64,000 nt of DNA from Pectinatus haikarae (lineage in GTDB: Bacteria > Bacillota > Negativicutes > Selenomonadales > Selenomonadaceae): NCBI RefSeq assembly GCF_030813505.1, contig NZ_JAUSUE010000014.1. The stretch is one strand, 5' to 3'. The notes beneath the pieces were generated by a model, which was given only the letters and a program-made list of their open reading frames with translations, searched no databases and had not been told where the DNA came from. Shown here one piece after another: positions 1 through 8,514 of the stretch. Both the position numbers and the translations under genes were made by a program. The number at the start of each line of letters is the position of its first letter. Position 1 is the first letter of the stretch.

Positions 1-353
1 AGAATTGTTCGACGCTTTTCTCGATAAACTTTATATTGCCTGAGATCATCGGCATTTTACCAAAGTGTTCAATTTGCTATTGCAATTTACGAAAAAATAT
101 TAAAGTATCTACAAACGATTTATATCAAAATATTATTTAAAAAATTCTGTGCTGGATATTTTCGATCTTGGAATAAGATATGGGATAAAATAAACTGCGA
201 TGGCTAAGCAGCAAGTATATGGAACCTAATGAAAATATAATATTGCGCTAATACTGGGGATTTGCTATTATAATATCAGTGTGAATTTCTTAGTGCACTT
301 CATTATTTATTCAGGATCCCGTAGGAAAATTTTTTTATTGTGGAGGAATACCA
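1..353. other. AT-rich left-edge intergenic region
   Basis: No complete gene is visible. One frame from base 2 is open from the window edge to a TGA at 41-43 (13 residues, ELFDAFLDKLYIA). It could be the last codons of an upstream plus-strand gene, but 13 codons cannot support a call. The rest is AT-rich. A TATAAT-like hexamer at 269-274 lies about 80 bases before the next gene and may be its promoter, without a good -35. A clear ribosome binding site (GGAGGA, about 342-347) precedes the ATG at 354. Confidence 0.4.
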
Positions 354-923
354 ATGAAAAAGATAGTGGGAAAGACAGCTTGGCTGATATTTGTTTTGGT
401 GATAGCATTTGCTTCAACAGCGGCAGCCGCCAGTAAAGATGCACAACGAGATGAATTGCGGCAGAAAACGGCAGCAACGCTGGATGCGCTTTATAAAGAA
501 CAGCCTAAGGCACAATCGGTCATCGAACATGCGGCTGGTTATGCGGTGTTCAACAGTACCGGTTTGAAATTGGGACTTTTGGGCAGCGCTCACGGACGGG
601 GAATGGCTGTAAATAACAGCAGCGGACAGGAAATATTCATGCGTATGCAGGAATATCAGGCTGGATTGGGATTGGGAGTCAAGGAGTATGCAGTGATTTT
701 TGTTTTTGCAAATGAAGATGCATGGAACACCTTTGTGGAAAAAGGATGGTCCTTCGGTGCACAGGCAACAGCGGCTGCCAATGACGGGGTAAGCGGCGAT
801 TCTTTGGAAGGCGCAGTGATGGTGTCTCCGGGAGTATGGATATATCAGATGACTACAAAGGGCCTGGCCGTGGAAGTTGCAGTAAAAGGGACAAATTATT
901 ACAAAGACAAGAATCTTAACTGA
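354..923 (+). CDS. Secreted SYLF (Ysc84-type) lipid-binding domain protein
   Basis: This 189-residue protein starts with a typical Sec signal peptide: charged MKK, a hydrophobic stretch to about residue 22 and an Ala-rich cleavage region near 24-27. The mature part matches the SYLF/Ysc84 family, with an N-terminal helix followed by the glycine-rich region AVFNSTGLKLGLLGSAHGRG (residues 65-84) and a conserved end with SPGVWIYQMTTKGLAVEVAVKG. Family members bind phosphoinositide-type lipids in eukaryotes; the bacterial exported forms have no settled role. In a diderm cell it would be periplasmic or attached to the outer membrane (inference). It stands alone with its own terminator downstream. 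Confidence 0.8.
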   Translation: MKKIVGKTAWLIFVLVIAFASTAAAASKDAQRDELRQKTAATLDALYKEQPKAQSVIEHAAGYAVFNSTGLKLGLLGSAHGRGMAVNNSSGQEIFMRMQEYQAGLGLGVKEYAVIFVFANEDAWNTFVEKGWSFGAQATAAANDGVSGDSLEGAVMVSPGVWIYQMTTKGLAVEVAVKGTNYYKDKNLN

Positions 924-977
924 ACAGCAAGGGCGCTTTTTGCAGTCGATGAAGCCTACCCTTGTCAGCTGATTGCC

Positions 978-1006
978 AAGCCGCCATTCAGGCGGCTTTT
1001 TTGTCT
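978..1006 (+). terminator. Rho-independent terminator after the SYLF gene
   Basis: The inverted repeat AAGCCGCC (978-985) / GGCGGCTT (991-998) with a five-base loop is followed directly by a T-rich tract. It ends transcription 55 bases after the SYLF stop codon. Confidence 0.85.
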
Positions 1007-1109
1007 TAAAGTAGAAATGTTAATAGTTGATCAGATTTTAAGAACTGAGTGCAGCTTGTACAATTCTGCTTATATTGTCCGTTAAATCAGACCGCATAGG
1101 AGGTAGTTG

Positions 1110-2930
1110 ATGAAAATGAATGAGCTTATAGAGCAGAAGCTGCAGCAGCTGCCCCAAAGTCCCGGTGTATATATCATGAAGGACGCCAATAAGAGAATAA
1201 TATATGTGGGCAAGGCAATTGTTCTGAAGAATAGGGTACGGCAGTATTTTCAGAGCAATAAAAATCATTCTGCCAAAGTAATTTCAATGGTAAATAGAAT
1301 AGCCGATTTTGAAACAATAATGACAGGATCTGAGATCGAAGCCTTGATTTTGGAATGCAACCTTATAAAAAAGCATCATCCGCGGTACAATATCAGTCTG
1401 CGTGATGATAAAACATATCCCTATTTGAAGGTCACTCTTTTAGAAGATTTTCCAAGAGTAATAGTGACAAGACATATAAAAAAGGATGGTTCGCGTTATT
1501 TCGGACCATATACAAATGTTGGCGCGGTTAAGGAGAGCTTGAAACTTTTGAGGAAATCCTTTCCGCTGCGCACCTGTAAGAATATGAATGTGGATCGGCC
1601 TTGTCTGGAATATCATATAAAAAGATGCTTTGCGCCATGTGTGGGGAAAATAGGCAAGAAAGCATATGCTGAAATGGTCAATTCTGTAGTGCTTTTTCTG
1701 GACGGGAAAAATGATATCCTTGAAAAATCACTGCAGCAGCAAATGGAAAAAGCAGCCGCAAATCTTCAGTTTGAAATGGCGGCATCATTGCGTGATCAGC
1801 TTGCATCTGTCAGAAAAACAATTGAAAAACAAAAAATAATGACGGGGGAAGGAAATCAGGATGCCATCGGTATGGCTCGTTCTGGCCGCGGGGCATGCAT
1901 ACAGGTTTTTTATATCAGAAATGGGAAGATGACGGGCCGCAGTCATTTTATACTTAAAAACAGTGAAGAGGAAACAGACGAGGATGTTCTTACCGCATTC
2001 CTGCAGCAATATTACAATCAGACATCCTCACTGCCCAGAGAAGTATTGCTGCCGTGCGGTATAAAGGAACAATCGCTGCTGGAAAGCTGGCTGACAAAAG
2101 AATATGGTTCAAAGGTGGAAGTGAATATCCCCCAGAGGGGAGTAAAAAAAGATATAATAAAAATGGCCGAAGAAAATGCAGAAAAATATCTTAAAGATGA
2201 AGAAGAAAGAATTTTGCGTGAAGATGCCAAAACTATGGGGGCTGTAAAAGAACTGGGAAAATATCTGCGCCTGGTGCATCTGCCAAAAAGAATGGAATGT
2301 TTTGATATATCACATATACAAGGTTCGGAAACTGTAGCATCTATGGTGGTTTTTGAAAACGGTGAGGCTAAAAAATCAGATTACAGACGGTTTAAAATAA
2401 AATCCACGGAAGGAAAACCAGACGATTTTATGTCCATGCGTGAAGTCACAAAACGACGTTATGAAAAGCTTGATGAAGGGGAAATGCCAGATCTTATAAT
2501 AATAGACGGCGGCAAAGGGCAGCTGAGTTCGGCACTTGAGATAATAAGAGGAGCAGGTCATCTGACTGTGCCGGTCGTGGGACTTGCCAAGCAGTTCGAG
2601 TACATTTTTACAGAAGGGGAGAGTGATCCGGTCATTCTGCCTCGCCGCAGCGATGCACTTTATCTGGTGCAGCGAATACGTGATGAAGCGCATCGGTTTG
2701 CTATTACTTATCATCGGAAACTGCGCGGCAAGAGAAATATGGTTTCCATTCTTGACCATATTGACGGCATAGGTCCCAAACGACGCAAGCTTTTGTGGGA
2801 TCATTTTGGCAGGCTGGATAAAATAAAGTCAGCTTCTGTGGAGGAAATGGCAGCCGTAAGGGGAATGACTAAACCGACAGCACAGGCTGTATATAATTTT
2901 TTTGCGGCACAGGAATCATTTGTGCATTAG
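1110..2930 (+). CDS. uvrC: Excinuclease ABC subunit C
   Basis: UvrC makes the dual incisions around bulky DNA lesions in nucleotide excision repair, recruited by UvrB. The 606 residues show the full family layout: the N-terminal GIY-YIG nuclease (GVYIMKD...IIYVGKA, residues 19-36), a Cys-containing linker, the UVR helix pair that contacts UvrB near residues 195-235, the RNase H-like second nuclease beginning at ECFDISHIQGSE (about 398), and a C-terminal helix-hairpin-helix (HIDGIGPKRRK). I chose the ATG at 1110 because AGGAGG at 1098-1103 sits six bases upstream; an in-frame TTG at 1107 is too close to it. No uvrA or uvrB is nearby. Confidence 0.97.
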   Translation: MKMNELIEQKLQQLPQSPGVYIMKDANKRIIYVGKAIVLKNRVRQYFQSNKNHSAKVISMVNRIADFETIMTGSEIEALILECNLIKKHHPRYNISLRDDKTYPYLKVTLLEDFPRVIVTRHIKKDGSRYFGPYTNVGAVKESLKLLRKSFPLRTCKNMNVDRPCLEYHIKRCFAPCVGKIGKKAYAEMVNSVVLFLDGKNDILEKSLQQQMEKAAANLQFEMAASLRDQLASVRKTIEKQKIMTGEGNQDAIGMARSGRGACIQVFYIRNGKMTGRSHFILKNSEEETDEDVLTAFLQQYYNQTSSLPREVLLPCGIKEQSLLESWLTKEYGSKVEVNIPQRGVKKDIIKMAEENAEKYLKDEEERILREDAKTMGAVKELGKYLRLVHLPKRMECFDISHIQGSETVASMVVFENGEAKKSDYRRFKIKSTEGKPDDFMSMREVTKRRYEKLDEGEMPDLIIIDGGKGQLSSALEIIRGAGHLTVPVVGLAKQFEYIFTEGESDPVILPRRSDALYLVQRIRDEAHRFAITYHRKLRGKRNMVSILDHIDGIGPKRRKLLWDHFGRLDKIKSASVEEMAAVRGMTKPTAQAVYNFFAAQESFVH

Positions 2931-3023
2931 AAGTGACACCTGATGTTGTGTTTATAAATAAATTGCTTTACAATAAATATATTATATTGAATTGCATATA
3001 TTATTAACGAAGGGTGTCGGAAA

Positions 3024-3887
3024 ATGAAATTTATTGATTTACATGTTCATTCTACTATGTCAGATGGTTCATACACACCGCGGGAATTAGTACAATTGGC
3101 AAAAAAACGCGGTGTATCGGCGATTACTTTGTCTGATCATGATACTATAGATGGAATTAATGAAGCTGCGCAGGAAGCTCTGTGTTCAGGAGTAGAATTT
3201 ATTCCGGGAATGGAGGTTTCTATAGATTACAGAAATAGAAAACTTCATGCCGTGGCACTTGGCTTTGATTATAACCATCCTGCTTTTAAGAGCTTATATA
3301 AAAATATTCGTGCACATAAGGAAAATCAGATGGAACGGGTGATCGATCGCATACGGGAAAAAGGAGTAGATATAAGTCTGGAAAAAGTCAGACCTTTCGT
3401 GTACGGTGAAAAGATGGAGCGCTATGCTATAATGCGCTATATGACGACCTTGCATTTGACCGATACCATGCAGGAACTTTGGGACACATACCTGAACCCG
3501 ACAATACAGGAGCTGGGTCTGAACAAAAATATCGGCATTGCCGAAGCTGCGGAGGGAATACATCAAGCCGGCGGGGTGCTTTCGCTTGCTCATTTTCATA
3601 AATTGATAGGCCTTATGGGGATGAGCCGCCGTGAGCAGGAAAATGCCATTGCTGAGCTTCACGGTATGGGGCTTGATGGGATGGAGCAATATTATACAAA
3701 TTACAGTGAGGATGACAAAGCTTTTGCTGCGGCTATGATCGAAAAATATGATTTATTACCAACGGGCGGCAGTGATTTTCACGGTAAAAACCGTATAGGT
3801 GTGGAATTGGGTACGGGAACGGACGATAACCTTTGTATTCCGTACGAATTATATGAAAATATATTGAGGCACTGCGGAAAACACTGA
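3024..3887 (+). CDS. PHP-domain phosphoesterase
   Basis: This 287-residue PHP-family metal hydrolase has the signature motifs HVHSTMSDGSYTP (residues 7-19), SDHDTIDG (about 35-42), a later metal-binding SLAHFHK and the terminal GSDFHG. Single-domain relatives such as E. coli YciV (RnmA) remove phosphate from 3',5'-nucleoside bisphosphates or trim short RNA 5' ends; the length fits this group. The exact substrate cannot be read from the sequence. It lies 93 bases after uvrC and has its own ribosome binding site, so co-transcription with uvrC is possible but not shown. Confidence 0.85.
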   Translation: MKFIDLHVHSTMSDGSYTPRELVQLAKKRGVSAITLSDHDTIDGINEAAQEALCSGVEFIPGMEVSIDYRNRKLHAVALGFDYNHPAFKSLYKNIRAHKENQMERVIDRIREKGVDISLEKVRPFVYGEKMERYAIMRYMTTLHLTDTMQELWDTYLNPTIQELGLNKNIGIAEAAEGIHQAGGVLSLAHFHKLIGLMGMSRREQENAIAELHGMGLDGMEQYYTNYSEDDKAFAAAMIEKYDLLPTGGSDFHGKNRIGVELGTGTDDNLCIPYELYENILRHCGKH

Positions 3888-3937
3888 CAGTCCCGGTAAA
3901 TGAAGCTTAATATTATAGAGTTATGAGGTTGGTGGAT

Positions 3938-4567
3938 ATGGAGAGTTTGTTGCAGCAGATACAGCCGGTTGTACAAAAAACGGCTCAGGCTATAGCGGAA
4001 GTTATCGGACTTGAAGTTGAGGTAGCCGATAAGAATTTTATACGTATTGCCGGTACCGGTAAATACAGCGAAAACTGCGGTGAATTGATGAATGCCGGAT
4101 TTGTGTATGATCATGTATTGCAAACCGGAAAAATGATAATGATAGAGCATCCCGGTTTTCATATATTATGCAAACCCTGTCCGAATTACCAGAATTGTCC
4201 GGAGTATACGGAGCTTGCCGCACCGATAATTTTCAACGGAGAAACTGTCGGCGTCATCGGTTTGGTCAGTTTTGATGAAAAACAGACAAGGCATTTTGTG
4301 GAGAATAAGCCGTGGATGGTGCAATTCATCGGCAAAATGGCAGAGCTTATAACCGGAAATATTGCTGAAGTGGCGGAAGAAGAACAGGTCAGCAAGAATA
4401 AAAAATATAGTGAACTCAATCTTGGTGATTTGGAAAGACGTACGATACAAAAAGCACTGGAGGAAGTGGCGGGAGAAGTGCGCAAGGCAGAAAAAGCCGC
4501 AAAAATGCTTGGTATAAGCAGAGCCACTTTGTACAGAAAGATACAGGAATATGATTTGACGGATTGA
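3938..4567 (+). CDS. GAF-like sensor / Fis-type HTH regulator lacking an AAA+ domain
   Basis: This 209-residue protein has an N-terminal sensor (about 1-140) and a C-terminal Fis/HTH_8 DNA-binding helix-turn-helix (about 165-205; AEKAAKMLGISRATLYRKI). The sensor resembles those of sigma-54 activators such as E. coli YgeV, which sits beside ygeX-ygeY in purine clusters. Four cysteines stand out: C47, C78, C81 and C87 (CKPCPNYQNC), possibly a metal or redox site. The AAA+ module that would contact sigma-54 is absent, so it should act as an ordinary activator or repressor (inference). I chose the ATG at 3938 (GAGG-GGTGG upstream) over the ATG at 3923. The neighbouring operator-like boxes make it the candidate regulator of the purine genes. 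Confidence 0.75.
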   Translation: MESLLQQIQPVVQKTAQAIAEVIGLEVEVADKNFIRIAGTGKYSENCGELMNAGFVYDHVLQTGKMIMIEHPGFHILCKPCPNYQNCPEYTELAAPIIFNGETVGVIGLVSFDEKQTRHFVENKPWMVQFIGKMAELITGNIAEVAEEEQVSKNKKYSELNLGDLERRTIQKALEEVAGEVRKAEKAAKMLGISRATLYRKIQEYDLTD

Positions 4568-4581
4568 GAATAAATTGCATA

Positions 4582-4610
4582 TTGACATTTGTTTCAAAAT
4601 AAGATAACAT
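4582..4610 (+). promoter_or_regulatory. ygeX promoter with operator-like box
   Basis: TTGACA (4582-4587) and TAACAT (4605-4610) are separated by 17 bases. The spacer holds TGTTTCAAAATAAG (4590-4603), nearly the same as boxes in the permease and symporter promoters. A second half-box AGTCTCATAA (4612-4621) follows 22 bases, about two helical turns, after the first. Confidence 0.75.
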
Positions 4611-4636
4611 TAGTCTCATAAAGAGATTAGACTAAT

Positions 4637-4677
4637 GGCAGAGTCGCCTGGAAAATAAAATTTTCCGGGCGTTTTTT
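4637..4677 (+). terminator. Leader attenuator of ygeX: mini-hairpin overlapping an intrinsic terminator
   Basis: The mini-hairpin GGC-AGAGTC-GCC (4637-4648) shares its 3' arm with the terminator stem CGCCTGGAAAAT (4645-4656) / ATTTTCCGGGCG (4660-4671), which is followed by six T. The two folds exclude each other, so this is a conditional terminator placed before the ribosome binding site (AAAGGAGG, about 4683-4690). A longer inverted repeat TTAGTCT / AGACTAA lies just upstream (4610-4634). Confidence 0.75.
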
Positions 4678-4701
4678 CATTAAAAGGAGGATATTCTATA
4701 A

Positions 4702-5898
4702 ATGCAGTTGACAGCATTTACCAAAGACATAAAAAATATTAACAGCATTGATTTTTTAAACAGAGAGCATGCCGATAAGGTTCTGGCCTTTCATAAATCT
4801 TTTCCGATGTATAAGGAAACTCCGCTCGTCGAACTAAAAGAAATGGCAGCTTTGCTTGGGATAAAAAACTTTTTTGTAAAAGATGAGTCTTACAGGTTTG
4901 GGCTCAACGCTTTTAAAGTACTTGGCGGCAGTTTTGCCATTGGCAGCTATATTGCCAAAAAGCTTGGAATGGATATAAGTGAATTGTCCTTTGAGAAAAT
5001 GATATCACCGGAAATAAAGGGAAAGCTGGGCAGTATAACTTTCGTAACAGCGACAGACGGCAATCACGGCAGAGGTGTAGCGTGGACGGCAAGGCAGCTC
5101 GGTCAGAAAGCCGTCGTTTATATGCCGAAGGGCAGCAGTAAAGAGCGTTTTGAAAATATAAAAGCAGAAGGGGCAGATGTGACGATCACGGATCTTAATT
5201 ATGATGATGCCGTGCGTCTGGCCAATTCACATGCCGATGAATATGGATGGGTAATGGTGCAGGATACCTCGTGGAAGGGATATCAGGACATACCAAAGTG
5301 GATAATTCAAGGGTACGGCACAATGGCGCTGGAAGCTTATAAGCAGCTGCCGGAAAAACCTACGCATATTTTTATTCAGGCCGGCGTGGGAGCTTTGGCA
5401 GGAGCCGTGACAGGATTTTTTGCCAATGTCTGCAAGGGGAAGGAAAAGCCGATAGTTACAATCGTAGAACCGGATACTGCCGCATGTATTTTTGATACGG
5501 CAAAGGCTGATGACGGCAGGCTGCATTTTGTGGGCGGCAGCATGAATACGATGATGGCGGGGCTGGCTTGCGGAGAACCGTGTGATATAGGCTGGAAAGT
5601 ATTGGCAGGCTATGCTGATTTTGCCATAGCCTGTGCCGATAATGTATCGGCGAAAGGTATGAGAGCACTGGGGGCTCCTCTTGCCGGTGATAAACGCATA
5701 ATTTCCGGTGAAAGCGGAGCAGCGCCGAGCGGTGCTGTTATGGAACTTTTAATGAAACCCGAATATGCGCAATTGTGCGGAAGAATAGGGCTCAATCAAA
5801 ATTCAGTGGTTCTGTGCTTCAGTACGGAAGGTGCTACCGATAAAAAAAATTATCAGTCAATTGTATGGGACGGCAAAGAAGCGAGCTGTACAGAGTAA
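4702..5898 (+). CDS. ygeX: Diaminopropionate ammonia-lyase
   Basis: This PLP enzyme converts 2,3-diaminopropionate to pyruvate and two ammonia. The 398 residues match E. coli YgeX closely, with the Schiff-base lysine at K72 in LNAFKVLGG, a substrate loop TATDGNHGRG and a glycine-rich phosphate-binding region (QAGVGALAGAV). In the uric acid-degrading gene set of gut anaerobes, diaminopropionate is a late intermediate, so YgeX would perform the step that yields central-metabolism carbon. The start follows AAAGGAGG. It opens the purine operon, with ygeY 25 bases downstream, and is preceded by a promoter and attenuator shared with two transporter genes. Confidence 0.93.
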   Translation: MQLTAFTKDIKNINSIDFLNREHADKVLAFHKSFPMYKETPLVELKEMAALLGIKNFFVKDESYRFGLNAFKVLGGSFAIGSYIAKKLGMDISELSFEKMISPEIKGKLGSITFVTATDGNHGRGVAWTARQLGQKAVVYMPKGSSKERFENIKAEGADVTITDLNYDDAVRLANSHADEYGWVMVQDTSWKGYQDIPKWIIQGYGTMALEAYKQLPEKPTHIFIQAGVGALAGAVTGFFANVCKGKEKPIVTIVEPDTAACIFDTAKADDGRLHFVGGSMNTMMAGLACGEPCDIGWKVLAGYADFAIACADNVSAKGMRALGAPLAGDKRIISGESGAAPSGAVMELLMKPEYAQLCGRIGLNQNSVVLCFSTEGATDKKNYQSIVWDGKEASCTE

Positions 5899-5923
5899 AG
5901 ATAAAAACAAAGGGGAAAAGATC

Positions 5924-7108
5924 ATGCTGGAACAAGAACGCAGCGGTGAAGTAATCGATCTCTGCCGCACGCTTATTAAAAATAAAAGTTATTCGGGAGA
6001 AGAAGATAAAGTCGCGCAGGTTTTGCGAGGCTATATGGAAAAAGCCCATTTTGATGATGTGCAGACAGATAAATACGGCAATATAATAGGACATATAAAG
6101 GGCAGGAAAAAAGGGCCGAAAGTGCTGTTTGACGGACATATGGACACTGTGCCCGTGGAAGATGAAACAAAATGGCAGTATCCCCCTTTTGCGGCTGAGA
6201 TTCATGGCGATAAGATATATGGACGAGGTGCTTCCGATATGAAAGGAGCTGCTGCGGCAATGGTTGCTGCCGCAGGTTTTTTTGCTGAGGATTCGGACAG
6301 AGACTTTGCCGGTGATATTTATTTTGCGGGAGTTGTTCATGAAGAATGTTTTGAGGGAGTGGCTGCCAGAGAAATAAGCCGGATAGTGAAGCCTGATTAT
6401 GTGGTAATCGGTGAAGCTTCAAATCTGAATTTGAAAATAGGACAAAGAGGCCGGGCAGAAATCGTGCTGGAGTCTTTCGGTAAAGCATGTCACTCGGCCA
6501 ATCCGGAAAAAGGAATAAATGCTGTATATAAAATATGCCGTGCCATAGAAATGCTCAAAAAGGTAAAGCCACGGCATCATGCTGTTCTGGGAGATGGGAT
6601 TCTGGAACTGACGGATATAAAATCAGCTCCCTATCCGGGTGCATCTGTTGTTCCTGAATATTGCAGAGCGACCTATGACAGACGGCTGCTGACCGGTGAA
6701 AATAAAGAATCGGTTATGGAACCGCTGAAAAATGCGCTGACGGAAATAATGCGCGAGGATAAAGATGCGCAATACAAAATCTCTTATGCGGTCGGTCAGG
6801 AAAAATGTTATACGGGCAATTGCATCATTGGTGAAAGATTTTTTCCGGGATGGCTTTATAAAGAAGATGATGAATTTATCGAAAATATAATTGCGGAACT
6901 GAACGCAGCCGGTTTTTCACCGGAGATCACTCAGTATAATTTCTGCACAAACGGCAGTCATTATGCTGGTGAAGCGGGTATAAAGACCATAGGTATGGGA
7001 CCGTCAAAAGAAAATATAGCGCACACTGTCGATGAGTATATTGAAATAGATCAGCTGATAAAGGTAACAGAATGTTATAATGCTATCATGAAAGCGTTGC
7101 TGAAGTAA
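5924..7108 (+). CDS. ygeY: YgeY-family M20 metallohydrolase
   Basis: This 394-residue M20-type di-metal amidohydrolase is the YgeY type linked to selenium-dependent purine breakdown. Metal and catalytic residues are visible: H72 and D74 (FDGHMDTVP), D105 (GASDMKG), the E140-E141 pair (VVHEECFEG) and a late His in GPSKENIAHTVDEY. It probably cleaves an amide or ureide bond in the open-ring pathway; the exact substrate is not evident here. The frame is open further upstream, overlapping ygeX, but the ATG at 5924 follows AGGGGAAAAG and matches family N-termini. Confidence 0.88.
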   Translation: MLEQERSGEVIDLCRTLIKNKSYSGEEDKVAQVLRGYMEKAHFDDVQTDKYGNIIGHIKGRKKGPKVLFDGHMDTVPVEDETKWQYPPFAAEIHGDKIYGRGASDMKGAAAAMVAAAGFFAEDSDRDFAGDIYFAGVVHEECFEGVAAREISRIVKPDYVVIGEASNLNLKIGQRGRAEIVLESFGKACHSANPEKGINAVYKICRAIEMLKKVKPRHHAVLGDGILELTDIKSAPYPGASVVPEYCRATYDRRLLTGENKESVMEPLKNALTEIMREDKDAQYKISYAVGQEKCYTGNCIIGERFFPGWLYKEDDEFIENIIAELNAAGFSPEITQYNFCTNGSHYAGEAGIKTIGMGPSKENIAHTVDEYIEIDQLIKVTECYNAIMKALLK

Positions 7109-7143
7109 GTGAAAAATTCAATTTATGATGACGGGGACTTATT

Positions 7144-8514
7144 ATGGAACTTATTATTGAGAATGGAATTCTTGTCACGGGACGCGATATATTCAAAGCG
7201 GATATAATGCTGAAAAACGGAAAAATCGCAGCCATCGGCAGCGATTTTGCAGAACAGCCGGGAGAAAGGATCAATGCCGACGGAAAATATATAATGCCAG
7301 GGGCTGTCGACGTGCATACACATATAGATTTGCAGGCCGGGGATTATCATACAAGTGACGATTTTTTTACGGGAACGCGTGCGGCTCTCTGCGGTGGGAC
7401 GACTACCGTCGTTGAGCATCTGGCTTTTGGACCTGAAGGATGCTCTCTGCGCAGCAGGATAAATGAATATAAGACAGCCGCAAAAGACAAGGCTGTAAGC
7501 GATTATGGCCTGCATGGCGTTATTCAGCATGTTGATGCCGATATACTGCGGGAGATGGGCGAACTGGCAGCTGAGGGGATTTCCAGCTTTAAAATATATA
7601 TGACATATGATTTCGCACTTGCCGATGCAGATATTCTGCGTGTCCTGGAAAAGGGCGGAGAGCTTGGTACTGTGACCGCTGTGCATTGTGAGAATGATTC
7701 GATAATAAATTATCTGCGCGGACGTTTTGCTGCCGAAAATAAAAAAACACCGTTTTACCATGCATTGAGCAGACCTGCCGAATGTGAAACGGAAGCTGTA
7801 TGCCGAGTACTGCGCCTTGCACATATGGCAGGAGATGCACCGATCTACATAGTCCATTTGTCCACAGAGGGCGGTTTGAATGCTGTCAGAGAGGCAAGGG
7901 CGAGAGGACAAAGAAATATTTATACGGAAACCTGTCCGCAGTATTTGCTGCTTGATGAGAATTGCTACAGCAACAGGGATGCGGTAAAATACATTATGTC
8001 GCCGCCTCTGCGAAAGGCAGCAGATCAAGCGGCTTTGTGGAAAGGATTGTCTGACGGCAGTATTGATATAATAGCCACAGATCATTGTCCGTTTAGTACG
8101 GCAGATAAGCTGCGCGGTGAAAGAGATTTTACTGAATGTCCGAATGGTGCGCCCGGTGTGGAAGAAAGAGTCATGGCAATATTTTCCGCAGGAGTGGCGG
8201 GCGGAAAGATCACTTTGAATAAATTTGTGGAAACTTTATGCATAAATCCGTCACGTATTTACGGATTATATCCGCGCAAGGGAAATCTGCTGCCCGGCAG
8301 TGATGCTGACATCATGATCATAAATGAAAAGGGAGAAACCGATTTCAGCGGTGCAGGACTGCATGGATCTGCCGGTTATTCTCTTTACGGGCAGAAAAAA
8401 ATGACGGGCCGCATGGATACGGTTATAAGGCGCGGTGATATTGTATATGCCGAAGACAGATTTATTGGACAAAAAGGAACAGGGCTGTTTATAGAAAGAA
8501 GGATATGCCGATGA
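7144..8514 (+). CDS. hydA: Dihydropyrimidinase / hydantoinase-type cyclic amidohydrolase
   Basis: This 456-residue cyclic amidase opens a hydantoin- or dihydropyrimidine-like ring. The binuclear metal site is complete: H58 and H60 (DVHTHID), the carbamylated lysine K150 (SFKIYMTY), H181 (HCEN), H238 (VHLST) and D313 (ATDHCPF). E. coli HyuA, from the equivalent yge region, is the closest known analogue by context. It lies 35 bases after ygeY and overlaps the next gene by ATGA, indicating translational coupling with the D-aminoacylase-like gene. Confidence 0.9.
   Translation: MELIIENGILVTGRDIFKADIMLKNGKIAAIGSDFAEQPGERINADGKYIMPGAVDVHTHIDLQAGDYHTSDDFFTGTRAALCGGTTTVVEHLAFGPEGCSLRSRINEYKTAAKDKAVSDYGLHGVIQHVDADILREMGELAAEGISSFKIYMTYDFALADADILRVLEKGGELGTVTAVHCENDSIINYLRGRFAAENKKTPFYHALSRPAECETEAVCRVLRLAHMAGDAPIYIVHLSTEGGLNAVREARARGQRNIYTETCPQYLLLDENCYSNRDAVKYIMSPPLRKAADQAALWKGLSDGSIDIIATDHCPFSTADKLRGERDFTECPNGAPGVEERVMAIFSAGVAGGKITLNKFVETLCINPSRIYGLYPRKGNLLPGSDADIMIINEKGETDFSGAGLHGSAGYSLYGQKKMTGRMDTVIRRGDIVYAEDRFIGQKGTGLFIERRICR

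Noticed and set aside
4610..4648. Classic two-hairpin ANTAR antiterminator
   Set aside because: Only one A1/G4 hexaloop hairpin is found per leader, and the transcript start leaves little room for a first one; I keep only the weaker statement of resemblance.
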